Shown in pieces: positions 55,791 through 64,000 of a DNA stretch of 64,000 bases. The stretch comes from Symbiodinium natans. Taxonomy: Eukaryota > Sar > Dinophyceae > Suessiales > Symbiodiniaceae. Numbering within the stretch: the first letter of the stretch is position 1; every line of letters begins with the position of its first letter. The stretch is from the NCBI GenBank assembly GCA_905221605.1, contig CAJNDS010002558.1:227501-291500 (forward strand). Reading direction: 5' to 3'. The translations under genes were made by a program, and so were the position numbers. Under the pieces are notes generated by a model, which worked only from the letters and a program-made list of their open reading frames with translations, was not told where the DNA came from and did not search any database.

Positions 55791-56641
55791 GCACAAGGCC
55801 AGGTGGCCGCGGCCCGTGTCCTGGGCGTGACGGACGACGATTCCCCTTTGCGCGCAAAGCTCGCGGCGCTGGAGATGGAGATAGAAGCCCTGAAGCGAGG
55901 TTCAGACGGCGGAGGTTCGCAGACCGGGTCCCAAAACCCGGCGGGCGATTTCGCCGCCGCACTCGCCGCCCAAACTGAAGCGCTGAAAGAAGCGTTAGCG
56001 CAAAGGGGCGGGCAAAGCTCCATAACGACGGTCAAAACTGACCTCACGTGGCCGACGCTGACCGACGACAAGTCGGACGCGCGAGACGTTGTCCTGTTCT
56101 ACGAGGAGTTCGAGGACGTCTGCGCGCTCGCCAACAACTGTCGCGGTATGAGTGCGCGCGAGAAGCTGCTAGCGCTACGCGGGCGCTGCCGCGGCTCGCG
56201 CATGAAGACGTACACGAACGCCTACCGCGCAGCGTGGAAGTCGGGAGAGGTTCTCTCCGACCCACAGGCAGTGTACGACCGCATCAAGAACAAGCACTTG
56301 ATGTTCGGGGAATCGCGGGAGGAAAGAGAAGTCCGCGTGGATGGTGAGCATGCCTCCCTCGCTAAGGGCAAGCTCACAGGCCACCAATTCGAGCCTTTGT
56401 TTGAGGCGTCGATCGCGGACCTTGAGGCGGTGGGTCTCGGGAAGACCCCACGAGAGTTGTACCTCTCGTACCTCCGCAAGATGCCCCCGTATCTCCAAAA
56501 GGAGATACGTAACGACAAGCGATTGTGGCCCGGCGACCCCAAGGACGGCGGGCTGAGAGGGCCGCAGACTTGGGAGGAGAGCCACAAGGTCGTCTTGGAG
56601 TACGAACAGAGGGAAGCAGCGCACCGTGCTGTTTCCAATTT
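55743..56641 (+). CDS. Gag-like protein, central segment (frameshifted)
   Basis: A different register from the N-terminal segment. After the junction it reads TDDDSPLRAKLAALEMEIEA, a probable coiled coil. Then comes a region typical of retroelement Gag/capsid (TWPTLTDDKSDARDVVLFYE, EFEDVCALANNCRGMSAREK, LRGRCRGSRMKTY, then helices with Arg/Glu-rich segments ending EESHKVVLEYEQREAAHRA). The frame meets a stop at 56688, but the protein continues in another register from about 56641, where AATTTG seems to lack one T. The break could be a real mutation or a homopolymer sequencing error. Confidence 0.6.
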
Positions 56642-57118
56642 GTGTACTCCACGACCGGCTCTCCAAGCGCGGACCCGTCGGTCGCGCTAGCCGAGGCTCA
56701 GAAGGAGATTCGGAGCCTCAAGGCCGCCGCTAAGGCCGCTGCGAAGGGAGCAGCTGCCGCGGCCAAGGCTGGCGCGGATCAGACGTTTGCCGCTGCGTCG
56801 AAGGGAGCTGGCAAAGGGGCGGACAAGAAGATCTGCTTCCACTTTCGCGACCACGGGAATTGCCCGAAAGGGGATGCCTGCCCGTTCAGCCACGACAAGG
56901 AGCTTCGCAGAAAAGCTCTCGCGGCTAAGAAGGGTGACCAAACCTTTGCCACGGCGAAAGGCAAGGGCAAAGGGAAGGGAGGTGGCAAGGCAAAGGCCAG
57001 CGCTAAGCCTAAGGCTGCGGCCAAAGGCGCGGCAAAGCCACCAGGCACTGTTTGCCCCTTTTTCTCCAAGAATGGGTCGTGCAAAAAGGAGCCAGCTGCG
57101 ACATGGTCCACAATCTGA
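56642..57118 (+). CDS. Gag-like protein, C-terminal segment with CCCH zinc finger
   Basis: It begins in FVYSTTGSPSADPSVALAEA, then an Ala/Lys-rich region, then a complete C-x8-C-x5-C-x3-H finger (56834-56893; ICFHFRDHGNCPKGDACPFS), then a Gly/Lys-rich linker and the first two Cys of a second finger (57053-57082). In this frame the second finger is destroyed and a stop follows at 57116. One register back (the Pol frame) it is completed as the same C-x8-C-x5-C-x3-H. CCCH fingers bind RNA; here they take the place of the CCHC knuckles of standard nucleocapsid. Confidence 0.68.
   Translation: MYSTTGSPSADPSVALAEAQKEIRSLKAAAKAAAKGAAAAAKAGADQTFAAASKGAGKGADKKICFHFRDHGNCPKGDACPFSHDKELRRKALAAKKGDQTFATAKGKGKGKGGGKAKASAKPKAAAKGAAKPPGTVCPFFSKNGSCKKEPAATWSTI
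56834..56893 (+). other. CCCH zinc finger 1
   Basis: Cys at 56834, 56861 and 56879 and His at 56891 give C-x8-C-x5-C-x3-H spacing. Aromatic residues (CFHF, CPF) and the CPKGDAC segment match classical CCCH fingers. Confidence 0.85.
57053..57111 (+). other. CCCH zinc finger 2 spanning a -1 frame change
   Basis: Cys at 57053 and 57080 are in the Gag frame; Cys at 57097 and His at 57109 are in the Pol frame. The change falls on TGC AAA AAG GAG (57080-57091), a run of five A. Reading the G at 57088 twice, or adding one A, gives exact C-x8-C-x5-C-x3-H spacing. The site is therefore either a missing base or a -1 slippage point joining Gag to Pol. Confidence 0.7.
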
Positions 57119-60100
57119 CGACCTCAGGAGGGACGCCGGCCTTGCCTGCCAACTGGGCCGCGCCCTCCGGGGCTTCCATGTCCAACCCCTTCGCCGCGTT
57201 CAGCGTCCAGATAGGCAGCTCAGGCGTCCAGGCAGGCGTCTCAGGAGCCGCAGGACGCGCCGCGGTGCAGCAGCACGCGCTTCCGTTGAGCAAGGGTGGG
57301 CGGGACAAGTTCGCCACCCTGGACGATTTGCCGAAGGACTGGTGGAACCTGGCGGACAACGAGCCAGGAGGCTACCAGTACAGAACGGTAGTCCAGGTGC
57401 TCGACCGTAAGGTCGAGTGCATGCTCGACGGATGCGCCGGCGCGAACCACGTAACCGAGGAACTTGTGGTGGGCATGATGAACCGGGCTGCAGAGCTGGG
57501 GATCGGTACCGAAGATCCCGGCTTCCCGGTCGTGAGACTCGAGAAGTGGGTCCACCCCGAATATGTGCATGGCATTGCTTCGGGAGCCCCCGTTCCTCTG
57601 AAGGGGGCAGCAGTCTTGCGCGTCACGCTGCTGGAAGGCAGGACGGCGGACGACTGTCGCCCCAACACTGAAATTTTCGTGCGATGCAAAATCGCGGCCA
57701 GGGGGACGTCCGATTGGCACGGACTGATCCTCGGCGGCAGAGCATTGGACTGCGCCGGAAGGATGGGCCTGGGCTTCAGGCCGGGTCCCGACTTTCACGT
57801 TCTCGACACGCTGGGAATCAGAATGCCCAGGTGCGAGGATCACAGCAAGACCCGGAAGGCCAGGGCCTACGCCTTCGAAGCGCGGTTGTCGAGCCTGGAC
57901 GACGCGTCATGCACCGAGCCTGGGGGCGGAAGCCGGGAACTCCTCCGCTACGACGGGGAAGAGCCTCTCGAGCTCTCGCCAGGCGACGGGGTGCTGGTGC
58001 CTGTCGTGCGAGAGCAAGGAGTCTCCGCAGAGGGATCCCTGTCCGAGGTAGTGCTTCCGGTGGAGTGCGGGGTCGAGGCCGTACCAGGCCTTTGGCCCAC
58101 AGGAGAGGGAAAGGGGTTTGTGTTGCTCGCAGCCCAAGAGTGCGATCACTCTCTCCAGCCGGGCGAGGTTGTTGCGGAAGTGCGTTCCGGCCTCGTTAGC
58201 ACTGCGGCCTGTGGTTGTGGCGCGGTTGAGACGGTGTTCGAGTCGGAGCCGTCTCCGCAGGCATGTGCGGATTGTGGGGTCGCCGTTGCATCGGTTGACC
58301 ACGACCCGTGCTTTGCTTGCGGGTCCGCGTCCAGGGCCGCGGCAAGAAGCTTCCAAGGTTGTTCCTCGTGTGCGCGGTCCTTTGGGCGGCTGCGTACCGG
58401 CGCCAGGATCGGTGTGCTATCGGTCCTTGCTGCGGTGACTGTGCTCGCTTCGGTGTGGGGCGGGAGCGGCCCAGTTGGGCGCCCTGTTGAGGAGCCTGGA
58501 GTGCTTTCTTGCTTGGACCACCTTCCAAGCGTCGACAGCTGGTGGGAGGCGCCAGGTGGTTACGCGTCTGTGTGGGGTAGGCGCCCTGCGCAGCGAGACC
58601 TTGGGACCCTGGCGGTCGAGAAGGCGCCTTACGAAACGTGCTTGCTTCAGCGCGTAGGTGAGGCGTGGCGTCTCTGGGACACGAGGGATTTGCGTGTGGC
58701 GGAAAGCGTTGCGTGTAGCGATGAAGTTCCCGTCACCGAACGCCTCGCGGTCTTCAGGACGCGCAAGGGGCCACGCTGGGCTGGCTGGCGTGCGGGATCG
58801 GCCACGGCTGGAAGAGGCGCAAGTGATGCTGTGCGCCCAGCAGACGCGGTCGATACGGCGCGCTGCCCGAGCTATCATATCGTGGAGAGCTGGGACATCG
58901 AGAAGATGATCGAAGAACCTCCAACGGACTACTATTATGAGAAGCTCGCGGCAGATATGCGCGCCCGGCATCCTAAAGCGTGCCCGCACCTCCTCGACCA
59001 CCTCGTTTCCTTAGAGGGTTTCCTAGATAAGTCAATCTTGTTTGGCTTCTCCTTTGGAATCAGCAAGGCCGAAGTTTGTGTCTCCAAAGGCAAGCTCCTG
59101 GGACACAACATTGGGCGGGACGGGAGTTCGCCTGACGAAGAGCGTTGTCAGGCGGTGATTGACTTTCCCCCGCTCTGGGAGAAGCTTCACATTCAGCAAT
59201 TTTTGGGTTGCGCAAACTGGTTGCGCGGCTACCTGCCTGTTGAGTATGGGCACGCAGCCAAGATTTTAGGGCAGTGGCAGAAGCCAGGCGCCGTCTTTCC
59301 TGAAGGCGGGCTGGGCTCAGCCGCCACCGAGGGTTGCAAAGCCTTTAAAGCGATTAAGCGCATGATGCAGAATCGCATCAATTTGGCTACCTTCGACGAG
59401 GCCTCTGCTGCGGATGGGTCATGTCCCCTTGAGCAGATCGCGGATGCGTCGGGCATCGCGGTAGGGGGCAGCGTCGTGCAGATGACGCGTGACTTGAGTC
59501 AGCTCAAGGTGCTTATGACGCACTCGAAGAGCTTGACCCCCGCGCAGCAGAACTGGCCGCCCTTGATACAGGAGGCGTTCGCCCAGCTCGAGGTAAAGCG
59601 GGCGACACGCCGCATGTTTGGCTCTATTCGGACTCTGTGTTGGACAGATCATGCCAACCTTACCCGAGCGCAAACATCGGACATCGGAATGGATCCGAAG
59701 CTCGTCCGGTGGGTTGCAGAAATCCTTATGGATGGGTCTGAAATAAGGAGCCTTAGCGGTCGCTCAGCGACGCTGGGTGACAGTTTTAGCCGCAATCCCA
59801 AGGATCGGGATGCGCTCCTTGCGGCGAGGACGAAAGACCTCGAGGGCCTTTCGGGCCAACTCCGAGGATTCGACCTGGACCAGTACCTCGGAGAGGGTAC
59901 TGAGGGTGACGGACCAGTGCCCTGGGCGGTCGGGAACGACGCCGTCCCAGAGCCTGCGGGCCGTGTCCAGGCCGCGGCTGTGCCGATGTGCGTCGTCGCG
60001 GCCCTTCCGGTGCGCGTCATGGTTGTCTTTGACTATGCGCGTTGGAAAGAGCAGGACGCAGAGCTGACTGAGATCAGGCGCGTCTTCCAAGCGAGCCTCC

Positions 60101-63100
60101 CTGGAGTTTCTGTGGCTGTCAGGGGTTGTTGGGGTCCGTTTGAGGATACCGACGGGCTTGCCTCGCATTTTGATTGCGGGGCCGGCAGGCTCGCAGGGAC
60201 CAAGAAGATCAAGCGGATCAGGGTCGACTTGCTCACTTCGTGTGCCAAGGTTCTTAGGGAAGCTTCGGGGTTTCGTCCGCAGTTCCTCATAGGACTTGGG
60301 CAAGGCGGGCTGGTCACAGCCGTCCTTAGGTGGCCTTTGGTTGTTGAGCTCACGCTCCAAGCAAGGAACCTGCAGCGCAAAGAAGCTAGGGCTGTAGGAG
60401 AGGCTTGGGCAGGCATCAAGGCTATCTGGGCGGTGCGGCCACGCCTTTGGCGCACGCAGCAAGGCCACTTGGAAGTGGCCGAGGCTTGTCCGGAACTCAA
60501 GAAGGATTTTCCGGAGCCTCCCCTGCGAGGTTTTGGGATCGTAGGGAAGCAGGCATTGGGGGCGGAGGTTCTGCGGTCCTTGAGGCTGGACGCGGTTCGT
60601 TCCATCGATGATGCCAGCATTAGAGGGATGCTGGACGAACCGTCGCGACCCCTCTGGGACCATGAGGGTCTATGCATCTGCGGCAAGCGGACCTACCTGT
60701 TTTCTCGCTGCCCCGCCTGCATCGAGAAAGAGGCAGTCGATACCTCGGTGGAGATAGCCGAGCGGGAGGAGCTCGAACCTCCGCTTGAGGGCGACCTTGA
60801 GGCCCATGAGGTGGGCCTAGAGGTCAACTCCGTCCTTGCGACCTTGGATAGGACAGGAGGTTTGTTTAGGGTTGGGTCCTCAACCATCCAGCAATGGGCG
60901 GTAGGGTTCAGGACTACGCCCAAGGATGCTCCCGTTCCCACAGCATATGGCATGCTGAGTGGGAAGATATGGAAGAAGGGCCATTCCACGAAGCTCAGCC
61001 TCGGCTCCCAGCACAAGGATCTTTCCAAGTGGGGCGATGTGAAGCCTTACTGGACCACATGGGTGGTTAGAGAAGATGGTGCTGTGGTGGCGGGGCACAA
61101 CTGCTCGCCCCTGGATGCGGTTCAGGGCGACATCGTCGTGCATTGGTCGTCAGTGGTGAACTGGCACGGCCACAGACACGTCGTGAATGAGCAGTGCGAA
61201 GTGCTCTGGAGGTCTAAGGGCAAAGAGGTTGCCTTAGACCCCTCCTTCGGCAAGCTGATAGCCCTTGTGGGTAGGGTTACTCAGGTCATTGGCTGGCGGG
61301 CAACCGGAGAAGCCTCGGATCCCCGCAGTTCTACCCGGCAGGCGTCAAGGGTCCTTGCTCAATTCTCTGCGTCCAATGAGGGCGTAGAAGGGCATTGGAC
61401 CGCGGGCGCTATCAGTCGCGGGAAGAATGCCAATGAGTGCAAGCCGAAGGATAGAGTTTTGGCGTTTATGGGTGAGGAGCACAAGGGCCCTGCAGTGGTT
61501 CTAGAGCTCGTCAGCCATAGCCCCATCCTGTGCATTTGGGACCATTCCTCAACCAAGGTCAAGGTCGAGTTTAAGGGCGGTGTTCAGTCTTTGAGCCTGA
61601 TCGCGGAGGAGGACGAAAATCGTCGTGAGCAGCTTGCGGTCGAAGCAAGGGACGCGGCGAACATTTCGGAGTTCCGAGTCACGGGATCCCTTCGTACGGC
61701 GTGGTACGAGGGCCAGCGGCGCGATCCCTCATTGGCGGGCTCGATTCGCAAGCCGGAGCCGCCGATGGTGATATCCGGAGACGGGTTGCTGGAGCGCGAG
61801 GTGACCCTCAGGACGGGTCAAACCGTCGTCGTCCCAGTGGTTCCCAACGGGGCTGCGGGCGCGAATGGGGTGACCTGGCGCCGCGCCTGCTACAATTCAG
61901 TCCACTGTGGAGTCCTTGGGGCCCATAGGTCTGCTGAGGTTACCATCAAGCTGCTAGAGAGGGCAGTCTGGTGGCCCGACTTAGAAAAAGATGTGCGGAC
62001 CTGGGTCGCCAAATGTCTCGCTTGCATTAAGGGCCGCTCTCGGCCGACGAAGGTCGAGGCTCGTGCGGTCAAATGTGGCGCCGAGACATGCTGGCAGGAA
62101 GTCAGCGTGGACTGTGAAGGCCCGAACCGAGAGGACAGGGAAGGGCATAGGTACTCGCTTACGTACTTCGATTGCCTCAGTCATGCTGTCCTCCTCGAGC
62201 CGATGAGGTCTCTGACTCATGCTGAAGTCAGGAGGGCGTTCGTGCGCTGTGTGCTTCGCAGCAGGACGATCCCGAGCCTCATCAGGTCGGATAGAGGGCC
62301 AGAGTTCAAGAATGCGCTCATGGCAGAACTCAGCGCTATGCTTGGGACCGAGTGGCGGTTCAGCGCGCCCTTGCGGCCTTGTGAGTTGGGCGCAAACGAG
62401 CGAGTCCACCAAGAAGTTCAAAAGGTGCTGGGGGCGGTCGTCAGGCAAGTCGGCGCCTCCCTTTCCGAAGCTTGGTCGGATTGGCTCGTGGTGGCGGAGT
62501 ACGTCATAGACAACACTCCGGGACCCCACGGGTATACCCCGAGGGACCTAGAGCGGAGCTGGTCGCTCGCTCTACCACTTGAAAAGGACGTCCTGCGAGA
62601 CGCCTTGCAGTTTGAACCCATCTCTGATTGGGCTCGGAGCCAGTTCAAACAGTTCTCGGAGCTAGCTGCTGCGGTCCGAGAGCACTGGACGCGGTCTTCA
62701 GAAGCGCGGGCGAAACTTGCAAATCGCCATAGGCGCACTGTGGACCTTAAACCAGGCGACCGAGTGGTCTGGAACGCTCCGAGGGCCCGCTCAGAGGGGG
62801 CGGGGCGTGTGCCTTGGAAACCGGGTCTGACCGGCCCCTGGCGCGTGTTGGAAGTCAAGGGCCACAGGCTCACCTTGGAGCCCGTGTCGATGGAGTCGGG
62901 GGGTACTTCTTCCGCCCGGCGCGGCCCGATGGAGGCGCACGCAGAAGACTGCATTCTTGTTCCTGCGGATGCAGATGGCGCGGAATCCCGCGAGCCGGTC
63001 GTCTTTGAAGACGATGAAACCGGCGGGGACGGCTCGTCTCGCCCCAGCTTAGGGCAACAGGTTCAAGGCGACGCCAAGCAGGTGGAGTTCACGCTGACCA

Positions 63101-64000
63101 GGCGCGGGAGGGACTTCGTCCTCCGCCTTGGCGACCGCATTGCCTATCGGGGCGTAGGTGGAGGCCCGAAGGTGTGCAGGTTAGGACGGGTCACGCAGGT
63201 GGATGCGGCCCGTGCGCAGGTCGGCGTCCATCGCTATCTCCCCGACGCCAGCGGGGTTCGCGTCAAATGGCGGCTTGCATATATCGCCGAGGACGGAGCG
63301 CTCACGCTTTCAGAAGGGACCCGTCCGGCCCATGAAGCGGTTTCTGTGAAGGAAATCATTTCCAAAATCGACCTAAACCGCGACGGCGTGCTTGCTGCAG
63401 CCTCGGCCAGAAAGTTGGACAAGGGGGCGTATTCGTTGCAGGACAGGACCCTCGAGCGAGCGTCTCGTGCCGGCACGAGTGTGCTCTCGATCCAAGAGGC
63501 CCTCGCGGACCTCTTGGTCGCGGAACCCCGCGCGTTGCAGCCTAGGGCTTCCCCAGAGTCGGGTGCTGTCGAGAGTTGGTTCCGGCAGTATTTCCTTGGT
63601 GGGGTTGCTGATGTCTTAGAGGTTGCTTGGGGTGACGCGGTCGTTTCCGACGCGGCGAGGAGGCACGGGTACAGGGTTGTTCCCGCTTTTGTGCAAGGCA
63701 AGCAGGCCTACGGGATCACCTGGGACCTGGCCGCAGAAGAGCACTTGGAGGCCATTAGCGGCGCTGTTCTGCGCACAGAGCCGAAGGTGCTCGTAATTGG
63801 GCTTGAGGGCAAGAATGTGCCCCGGGCTTTCCTCCAGCTAGTCGTCCGGTGTGCGCAGGAACGCACACGCGCGGGCGCCCACGTCGCGTTGCGTTTGCAG
63901 GCGCAAAAAGGCGAGTGGGAACCTTGGCGGCTAGAGGAGTGGGGCGCCTTGTTTGGGACGCTCGCTGAGCCACGCTGGCCTTGGGCTTTCGTGCGGGCTG
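57088..64000 (+). CDS. Pol-like polyprotein, open past the window end
   Basis: One frame is free of stops from 57007 (after TAA at 57004) to 64000. The protein-like reading starts at the finger-2 junction, 57088, giving more than 2,300 codons. It has no obvious own ATG start near the junction (first ATG 57103), which fits translation as a Gag-Pol fusion. Domains in order: protease (57361-57861), Cys cluster (58201-58380), hydrophobic segment (58408-58464), RT C-terminal part (58963-59250), RNase H (59425-59790), long linker with a small CxC...CxxC (59790-61740), H2C2 (61876-62040), integrase core (62095-62560), GPY/F-like module (62740-62900) and tail (63070 onward). It is much longer than a typical Ty3/gypsy Pol, mainly because of the linker and tail. 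Confidence 0.82.
57361..57861 (+). other. Retropepsin-like aspartic protease domain
   Basis: VECMLDGCAGANHVTEELV aligns in pattern with the retropepsin active-site loop (hydrophobic-D-[ST]-G-A-x-x-x-hydrophobic). The presumed catalytic Asp is at 57427, but it is followed by Gly-Cys-Ala instead of Thr/Ser-Gly-Ala. Downstream GLILGGRALD (57721-57750) resembles the conserved ILG motif before the last strand, and GIRMPR closes the domain. It would release the mature Gag and Pol products. The fold is assigned by motif and position only. Confidence 0.6.
58201..58380 (+). other. Cys-rich cluster, zinc-ribbon-like
   Basis: CGCG is followed by CADC, CFAC and CSSC with spacers of 15-30 residues. The repeated C-x2-C pairs suggest bound zinc. 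It lies where the RT fingers and palm would be expected. Confidence 0.5.
58408..58464 (+). other. Hydrophobic segment
   Basis: IGVLSVLAAVTVLASVW is long enough to span a membrane (17 residues) and follows an Arg-containing stretch. A buried helix is an alternative. Confidence 0.4.
58963..59250 (+). other. Reverse transcriptase C-terminal part (post-catalytic palm, thumb)
   Basis: HLLDHLVSLEGFLDKSILF, then KLLGHNIGRDGSSPDEERC, then QQFLGCANWLRGYLP match in order the segment after the YxDD box in gypsy RTs (H-HL-VF, FLGH-S-DGI-PD-K, L-SFLGL-NYYRRF). No LPFG-like motif and no YxDD occur in this frame upstream, nor in the other two frames at 58500-58980. The catalytic fingers/palm therefore appear to be missing. 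Confidence 0.65.
59425..59790 (+). other. RNase H domain
   Basis: Acidic residues in RNase H order are visible: Asp at 59443 (IADASGIAVGG), Glu at 59572 (PPLIQEAFAQLE), Asp at 59647 (CWTDHANLT) and a final Asp at 59779 (LGDSFSRNP, compare VADALSR). SKSLTPAQQNW matches the SK-LTPAE-NY motif. It would degrade RNA in RNA:DNA hybrids during reverse transcription. Confidence 0.72.
60661..60723 (+). other. Small CxC...CxxC motif in the linker
   Basis: LCICGKRTYLFSRCPAC gives C-x-C-x9-C-x2-C, a possible zinc ribbon. It lies in the linker of about 650 residues between RNase H and integrase, whose other parts (for example KLSLGSQHKDLSKWGDVKPY) match no family I know. Confidence 0.4.
61876..62040 (+). 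other. Integrase H2C2 zinc-binding domain
   Basis: His at 61903 and 61924 (H-x6-H) and Cys at 62014 and 62023 (C-x2-C) sit in HCGVLGAHRSAEVTIKLL and AVWWPDLEKDVRTWVAKCLA. It is preceded by DGLLEREV, as in gypsy elements (DGLLYR-). Confidence 0.88.
62095..62560 (+). other. Integrase catalytic core (D,D35E)
   Basis: Catalytic residues: Asp at 62110 (VSVDCEGP), Asp at 62290 (IRSDRGPEFKN) and Glu at 62398 (GANERVHQEV). The spacing is D-x59-D-x35-E, the canonical retroviral/gypsy arrangement. It catalyses strand transfer of the cDNA into target DNA. All three residues are intact, so an active enzyme is plausible. Confidence 0.92.
62740..62900 (+). other. GPY/F-like integrase C-terminal module
   Basis: VDLKPGDRVVWNAPRA, then WKPGLTGPWRVLEVKGHRLT, with GPW at 62833 in place of GPY/F. 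It is typical of Ty3/gypsy integrases, where it contacts DNA. Confidence 0.7.
63070..64000 (+). other. Pol C-terminal tail with SH3/BAH-like beta segment
   Basis: LRLGDRIAYRGVGGGPKVCR, then VGVHRYLPDASGVRVKWRLA, forms a beta-rich stretch like BAH or chromo-type modules. It is followed by helical sequence (KEIISKIDLNRDGVLAAASA) and further unassigned protein to the window end. In other gypsy elements chromodomain tails direct integration; that role here is speculation. Confidence 0.45.

Larger units (their letters stand above)
54564..64000 (+). mobile_element. Ty3/gypsy-type retroelement, right end outside window
   Basis: Gag-like and Pol-like proteins lie in the order Gag (CCCH fingers) - protease - RT remnant - RNase H - integrase, on the + strand. 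Integrase after RNase H is the Ty3/gypsy order. The left boundary is not defined; no LTR or primer-binding site could be recognised, and the right end is beyond 64000. The region has no telomere heptamers and a steady GC-rich coding composition. The long intact Pol frame suggests the copy is recent or under selection. Confidence 0.8.

Noticed and set aside
55358-56071. 237-codon minus frame antisense to Gag, and many other minus frames across 54600-64000
   Set aside because: GC-rich coding DNA leaves antisense frames open; the sense strand holds clear Gag and Pol domains.
57684-58199. 171-codon plus frame in another register
   Set aside because: Shadow of the continuous Pol frame, Arg/Gly-rich and without domains.

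Overview
This 64 kb window looks like nuclear DNA of a dinoflagellate. That assignment is an inference. It rests on hundreds of TTTAGGG/CCCTAAA heptamers, a GC-rich retroelement with a CCCH-finger Gag, and a 12-base exact match (54552-54563) to the 3' end of the dinoflagellate spliced leader. Plants and some other protists also use TTTAGGG, so the assignment is likely but not proven. I see no rRNA, tRNA, CRISPR or prokaryotic gene. One 100-base assembly gap (24322-24421) is present.

Positions 1-54180 are a mosaic, not a conventional gene region. It has four parts. (a) Telomere-type arrays run in both orientations, from a few units up to about 43 units (50238-50538 and 52479-52794), with patches of variant units. 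(b) At least seven families of short palindromic, MITE-like elements of about 85-150 bp recur, named F1-F7 here by their terminal inverted repeats. (c) GC-rich unique blocks of about 50-110 bp have open frames and AG|G...|GT/GC edges, and they sit mostly with a C-rich array on the left and a G-rich array on the right. They may be small exons. (d) Microsatellites, long poly-G/poly-C tracts and one AT-rich island (29490-30080) fill the rest. At least four palindromes have a telomere-type array lodged inside them, one with an apparent target duplication. No complete cellular gene can be assembled from this part.

Positions 54180-64000 are different. The telomere heptamers stop and GC-rich coding DNA begins. 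It is a large Ty3/gypsy-type retroelement on the + strand: a Gag with CCCH zinc fingers, split by three frame changes, then one unbroken Pol frame from 57088 past the end of the window (more than 2,300 codons). In order, Pol shows a retropepsin-like domain with an unusual D-G-C active site, a Cys-rich cluster and hydrophobic segment, only the C-terminal part of a reverse transcriptase, an RNase H with its acidic residues, a linker of about 650 residues, an H2C2 zinc domain, a D,D35E integrase core, a GPY/F-like module and a long C-terminal tail. No LTR pair can be recognised because the right end lies outside the window.

The most interesting part is the structure of the left 54 kb. Telomere-type arrays behave like inserted units, palindromic elements have splice-site-like termini, and exon-sized unique blocks are flanked with a consistent polarity. 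Together these suggest, as inference only, introns built from telomeric repeats and introner-like palindromes.
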